From the NCBI RefSeq assembly GCF_900182785.1, contig NZ_FXTS01000002.1, positions 248,001 through 312,000 on the forward strand: 64,000 nt of DNA. Direction: 5' to 3'. Position 1 is the stretch's first letter, and every line of letters begins with the position of its first letter. A program made the translations under genes and the position numbers. Under the pieces are notes generated by a model that saw nothing but the letters and a program-made list of their open reading frames with translations, had not been told where the DNA came from and did no database searches. Below are positions 60,663 through 64,000 of this stretch, piece by piece. This DNA is from Oceanospirillum linum (lineage in GTDB: Bacteria; Pseudomonadota; Gammaproteobacteria; Pseudomonadales; Halomonadaceae).

Positions 60663-61196
60663 TTATGCGTTCAGGGTGCTTTCCAGTTCAGCAAGAAAGA
60701 TCAGAAAGTCCTCTTCAATCAGATCCAAGCTGTCACTAAGACGATGATCGTCCGCCAATAGATGAATCTTGCAGTCAAGCTTTTGACTTAACATATTGGT
60801 GTTCATCCAGGGGATTGTACGATCAAATAAGCCGTGTACCAGATATACTGAGCCCGCTTTGATTTCAGGCCATTGAACAGGGTAGTGTTGCAGCCCTATT
60901 GCCGGGGCCATCAGAAACATACCAGCAGCCCTGTACTTCTGACTGGCACGGGCTGCGACATATCCCCCCATGCTGGAGCCCACCAAAATGAGTTCATTAC
61001 CGGGGATTTTAGTTTCTGCCAGATAGGCATTCAGCATTTTAACCCGGCTCTCTGGGTCGTCAGGGTTTTCAGCGCTCAGGTAGTTTAAGGCACTGAACTC
61101 GTGGCCGCGTTCGTTGGCAATTCGGGAAAAAAGTTGGCCCTTGTTACCCCAGGGGCCACTCTCTTTTCCATGAATAAAACAGATATGTAACGGCAT
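60663..61196 (-). CDS. YqiA/YcfP-like alpha/beta hydrolase
   Basis: A 177-residue short alpha/beta-hydrolase. The N-terminal HICFIHGKESGPWGNKG loop contributes the oxyanion hole, LVGSSMGGYVAARA carries the nucleophile Ser in G-x-S-x-G, VYLVHGLFDRTIPW holds the acidic residue and the catalytic His is in ADDHRLSD. It resembles YqiA esterases or thioesterases, but substrate is unknown. Confidence 0.85.
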   Translation of the reverse strand: MPLHICFIHGKESGPWGNKGQLFSRIANERGHEFSALNYLSAENPDDPESRVKMLNAYLAETKIPGNELILVGSSMGGYVAARASQKYRAAGMFLMAPAIGLQHYPVQWPEIKAGSVYLVHGLFDRTIPWMNTNMLSQKLDCKIHLLADDHRLSDSLDLIEEDFLIFLAELESTLNA

Positions 61197-61255
61197 AACG
61201 GCTCCGTTTGTAAGTTTTAGGGGTAAGAATAATACGACGGACTAACGGGTTGATA

Positions 61256-61921
61256 TTATTGCTCCGAAATACCGGTGGCCTTCTCTCTGTAACCTATCGG
61301 TTTCTCACGGCGATCACCAATCAATTTAGCCGGATTGCCTGCTACAATAGCAAACTCCGGAACATCTTTGGTCACCATGGCATTCATTGCGATCACGGCG
61401 TGATCTCCGATTGTGACGCCGTCCCGTACACCTACCCCGGCCCCAATCCAAACATCCCGGCCAATAACGATCCCCTTTGAGCGGTTACCCTGCTGATAGA
61501 TTGGCATGTCGGGCGCCATACCGTGATCAAAGGCATAAAGCTTTACCTGATTGGCAATACGGGTCTGGTCGCCGATGGTAATACCGGCTTTGCCGCCATC
61601 AAGGGAACAGCTGTGATTGATGGCAACTTCCCGGCCGATGATCAGGGGGCCGTGTAAGAAACAGTTTGCAGCAACAAAGGTCTCCTCACCTAAAGTGATG
61701 GCTCGCCCCGGTTCAGCAAAAAGTGCGGCGTCTGGAGAGATAAAGACTCTCTCTGCAATCCTTATGGTTTCAAGCTGCATCAGTGTTTGCTGAAGATCAT
61801 CCTGCCAGGGTTTTGCCCATTTCAGGTTTTTGGGCTTTAGGCGGTAATAGAGCCAGGGCATCCAGCTGAGGCGTTTTTTATGCTGCACCTGATAAAATTC
61901 TGGTGATTGTTCCCGGGTCAT
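61256..61921 (-). CDS. Hexapeptide-repeat acetyltransferase
   Basis: A 221-residue left-handed beta-helix acyltransferase. Hexapeptide repeats are clear: AITLGEETFVAANCFLHGPLIIGREVAINHSCSLDGGKAGITIGDQTRIANQVKLYAFDHG (described) and GIVIGRDVWIGAGVGVRDGVTIGDHAVIAMNAMVTKDVP. The catalytic His is expected in FDHGM. It resembles maltose/galactoside O-acetyltransferases; the acceptor is unknown. 59 bp from the hydrolase gene on the same strand. Confidence 0.85.
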   Translation of the reverse strand: MTREQSPEFYQVQHKKRLSWMPWLYYRLKPKNLKWAKPWQDDLQQTLMQLETIRIAERVFISPDAALFAEPGRAITLGEETFVAANCFLHGPLIIGREVAINHSCSLDGGKAGITIGDQTRIANQVKLYAFDHGMAPDMPIYQQGNRSKGIVIGRDVWIGAGVGVRDGVTIGDHAVIAMNAMVTKDVPEFAIVAGNPAKLIGDRREKPIGYREKATGISEQ

Positions 61922-62088
61922 GATCTGTCGGTTGCCATCTTATGGGTGATAAAGTGCGTCATTTTGCCAGATCAGAGAGCATCAGAAAATCAGTTTGATA
62001 AGCTGTGTTATTTTGACCGTCAGGAGATATGCTGTGCAGACTGAGTATAAAAGTTGGTGGTTATAGTGAGTCAGATAAGGAGTCTATC

Positions 62089-62373
62089 TTGAGTAAAGCT
62101 GATGTTGTTATTTTTGATCCGCTGCATGCCGTTAAAAATAATGCTGGTAAAATTGACCCCGCAAGATGTCCGCTTTGCCATCGGCTGAATAACTGCGCGC
62201 ATCATAATGCCCTGGGCTCTGGACAAGGTTGCTGGTGCTATGACCCCGAAATCTCATTTCCGGAATCCCTGCTCATCAGTATCCCTCCTGAACAACGTTC
62301 AAAGGCATGTGTGTGCCGTGATTGTGCTGTAAAATATCAGGAGGAATACTCCGGAAAAGAAGGTGGTATCTGA
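62089..62373 (+). CDS. Cysteine-rich CWC-family protein
   Basis: A protein of about 94 residues with DPARCPLCHRLNNCAHHNALGSGQGCWC (described in part) and SKACVCRDCAVKY; the two C-x-x-C pairs and the C-W-C motif fit the Cys-rich CWC family, of unknown function. A TTG at 62089 behind AAGGAGTC gives the best start; an in-frame ATG at 62029 would add 20 residues but its ribosome site is too close. Confidence 0.75.
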   Translation: MSKADVVIFDPLHAVKNNAGKIDPARCPLCHRLNNCAHHNALGSGQGCWCYDPEISFPESLLISIPPEQRSKACVCRDCAVKYQEEYSGKEGGI

Positions 62374-62382
62374 ACCATAGGG

Positions 62383-63657
62383 TTATGCACTGCTGGCTAA
62401 TTTCTCAAGATCCTGCAGGTTATTTTCATCCAGTGTGCGCGTGATACTGATGTGCGCATATTCCGGAGCCATCAGGTCCAGCTCAATATTGCCATTAGCA
62501 GAAAGTTGTCCGCCGCTCTTCAGAACCCGGACAACCGGGCGTGTGCGGTTTTCAGGATTGATCATTGTAACCACGGCCATCCGTCCATTCATCAGCTCAA
62601 CCATGCATCCTGGTGGGTAAACCCCCAGTGCTTTGATAAAACGAGTGACCAGCCGACTATCAAACAGTTTAGCTCGCCAGCTATAGATGCGGGATAGTGC
62701 CTGGGTTGGATTAGACGCATCGCTATAGAAACGTTCCCGAGTCATGGCTTCATAGGTGCTGGTGATGCCGAGAATCTGGGCCAGATACGGAATATTCTCA
62801 CCTTTGATGCCCCTGGGGTAGCCTGAGCCGTCATAACGTTCATGATGGTTGCCGATGATCTCTTTTAACTGAGGGAGTGTGGATAGCTCGTTATGCAGAC
62901 CAACAAAGCTCATACCTTCAATGACGTGATACTCAATAGCCTGTCGCTGGGCTCTATTGAGTTTGCCTTTATAGCTGAGCAGGTAGTTTGGTACTTTCAG
63001 CATACCGATATCATGCAGTAATGCTGCCATGCCAAGCAGATAGATGGTGTGCTGATCCAGTTCCAGGTACTGTGCAAAAGCAATCGTCAGGATGCAGACA
63101 TTGGCAGACTTTTCCGCCAGAGATTGCTCTTTTTCCTTTAGTCGGGAAAGAAGTAACAGTGATGCCGCATCATTCAGGGCGTCATCCATCAACCGGTGCA
63201 CAGCTTCAGTCAGTTTCTTGAATGATACCCTATTGCCATCACTGACCCGTGTGAACAGGTCTTTCACTTCTCCGACACAAACAGCGATATTGCTTTCGAT
63301 AACCTGAAGTTCTTTACGGTTGAGCAGTTCCGGTGCTGCAATCAGACCCTTACGGTTTTTGAGGGCATCATTTTCAGCTTGCTGAGCTTTTTCTGATGTT
63401 TTCTTTTCAGTGTTGTCGGTTTTTTTGCGAGCTTTTGCCGGCTCTACCGGAGTGCTTCTGAAGTGCGTCAAAGAGTGGCGTGCAGATGCTTCAACATCAA
63501 TGACCACTTGCTTGCAGGCCCGGTTGAGCTTGATCAGTTCTTCTTCGGTTTTAACAGTAAAGGCGCGACGCCAGAAAGGGGACTCGAGCCAGTTTACATC
63601 CAGCTCAACAATGCGCATGCCAATTCTTACATGCTCTGTAGCAATAGTCTTTTTCAT
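62383..63657 (-). CDS. HD-GYP domain protein (DUF3391 plus HD-GYP), c-di-GMP phosphodiesterase candidate
   Basis: A 424-residue protein. The N-terminal DUF3391-like part (TEHVRIGMRIVELDVNWLESPFWRRAF) precedes an HD-GYP domain: LLGMAALLHDIGMLKVPNYLLSYKG gives the HD pair, HVIEGMSF the next metal-ligand His and IIGNHHERYDGSGYPRGIKG the HHExxDGxGYP box. It should hydrolyse c-di-GMP. The ATG at 63657 is preferred; the frame upstream begins with TTG. Convergent with the CWC gene, whose stop is ten bases away. Confidence 0.9.
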   Translation of the reverse strand: MKKTIATEHVRIGMRIVELDVNWLESPFWRRAFTVKTEEELIKLNRACKQVVIDVEASARHSLTHFRSTPVEPAKARKKTDNTEKKTSEKAQQAENDALKNRKGLIAAPELLNRKELQVIESNIAVCVGEVKDLFTRVSDGNRVSFKKLTEAVHRLMDDALNDAASLLLLSRLKEKEQSLAEKSANVCILTIAFAQYLELDQHTIYLLGMAALLHDIGMLKVPNYLLSYKGKLNRAQRQAIEYHVIEGMSFVGLHNELSTLPQLKEIIGNHHERYDGSGYPRGIKGENIPYLAQILGITSTYEAMTRERFYSDASNPTQALSRIYSWRAKLFDSRLVTRFIKALGVYPPGCMVELMNGRMAVVTMINPENRTRPVVRVLKSGGQLSANGNIELDLMAPEYAHISITRTLDENNLQDLEKLASSA

Positions 63658-63739
63658 GATAACTGCACTCAACAATCCTTATTTGCCACTTAAAGTACGT
63701 GCTGGGTATTAAATGCAATTTTATGCATTGATCTGTGAC

Positions 63740-63911
63740 ATGTTTTTATAGTTGCAATAAATTTACACGAATACAGGGCTTGCCGCAAACTTCATTGATG
63801 GTATCCCATCGGTAAACGAGGGCGTAAAGCCCAAGACGCAGCCTCTAAAAAATGGATAATAGCGGGCAACCAGCACTTGTGCTAAACCTGCTTTCACGGA
63901 GTATTCTTTGC
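63740..63911 (+). promoter_or_regulatory. Structured 5' leader candidate of the OsmC/YcaO-like gene
   Basis: The leader holds hairpins GATGG/CCATC, GGGC-GTAAA-GCCC and AGCAC/GTGCT. It contains CACG, ACAGGGC, GCAAAC and GACGCAGCC elements that recall a c-di-GMP-I riboswitch, but their order and spacing do not match the known consensus. Not assigned. Confidence 0.3.
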
Positions 63912-64000
63912 ATGCAAATTAATGTTAACTTTCTGGACAATCTCCGCTTAGAAGCCAAGTTCGATGACTTTACCGTCATCGCAGATCAGCCGATCCGCTA
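63912..64000 (+). CDS. OsmC/YcaO-domain protein, N-terminal fragment (cut by window edge)
   Basis: Only the first 29 codons are present. They read MQINVNFLDNLRLEAKFDD then FTVIADQPIR, which resembles the N-terminal OsmC-like part of OsmC/YcaO fusion proteins in gammaproteobacteria. GGAG at 63898-63901 supports the ATG, though the spacing is long (10 bases). Family and function of the remainder cannot be judged here. Confidence 0.65.
   Translation, partial: MQINVNFLDNLRLEAKFDDFTVIADQPIR

Noticed and set aside
63740..63850. Canonical c-di-GMP-I riboswitch
   Set aside because: Elements such as GGGC, GCAAAC and GACGCAGCC are present but in non-consensus order and spacing, without the GAAA loop.

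Overview
The window looks like chromosome from a marine gammaproteobacterium, probably of the Oceanospirillales type. The evidence is the gene set: membrane-bound formate dehydrogenase with DUF3305/DUF3306 accessory genes, tungstate transporter, hydroxyproline catabolism, large MCP and HD-GYP proteins, and an OsmC/YcaO-like protein at the right edge. The genus is inferred, not shown. No rRNA, tRNA, CRISPR array or transposase was found.

Layout. 1-2.5 kb: small accessory genes (HEPN-like, GNAT, PH-domain, a decayed toxin-antitoxin pair) separated by attC-like and REP-like repeats. 2.5-7.1 kb: membrane protein, aminotransferase, chemoreceptor and GNAT acetyltransferase. 7.2-16.6 kb, all minus: fdhC, fdhB, fdhA (Cys form, Tat-exported), an fdhX-like Tat peptide, a TorD-like chaperone, a multi-cluster ferredoxin, DUF3306 and DUF3305. 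17.1-28.6 kb: a complete hydroxyproline utilisation locus (GntR/FCD regulator, ketoglutarate semialdehyde dehydrogenase, pyrroline-2-carboxylate reductase-like enzyme, two proline-racemase-family enzymes, a frameshifted FAD oxidase, a DapA-like deaminase, a polar amino acid ABC importer). Matching palindromes sit before three of its transcription units. 28.9-29.2 kb: tandem hairpins with no gene. 29.4-35.2 kb: AraC regulator and peroxiredoxin-like gene, then fdhD, an excisionase-HTH/PBP regulator, a YeeE/YedE transporter and a YnfA protein. 35.3-41.5 kb: an accessory block with two toxin-antitoxin pairs, a Fic protein and an M15-like protein. Part of it lies between two direct copies of azlD/azlC, one truncated. 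41.9-53.9 kb: sensor kinase and NtrC-type regulator (frameshifted), tupABC, mobA, mobB, moeA, a moaC-moaD fusion, moaE and moaA. 53.9-59.7 kb: kinase, regulator, periplasmic binding protein and an unknown membrane protein in one run. 59.9-64 kb: degenerate GGDEF protein, YqiA-like hydrolase, hexapeptide acetyltransferase, CWC protein, HD-GYP phosphodiesterase and the start of an OsmC/YcaO-like gene.

How they work together. Tungstate or molybdate enters through TupABC. MoaA, MoaC-MoaD, MoaE, MoeA, MobA and MobB make the bis-pterin guanine dinucleotide cofactor. FdhD and the TorD-like chaperone mature FdhA, which FdhB and FdhC connect to the quinone pool. A 10-base motif, CATTTTGTCC, occurs twice before the ferredoxin-fdh operon and once before tupA. 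tupA also has a well-spaced sigma-54 promoter beside a divergent NtrC-type regulator gene. This suggests common control of metal uptake and the enzyme. The hydroxyproline locus is a separate regulon under the GntR protein.

Two genes (the FAD oxidase and the NtrC-type regulator) are each broken by one extra base in a C run. This may be sequencing error, phase variation or real decay; the sequence alone cannot tell.
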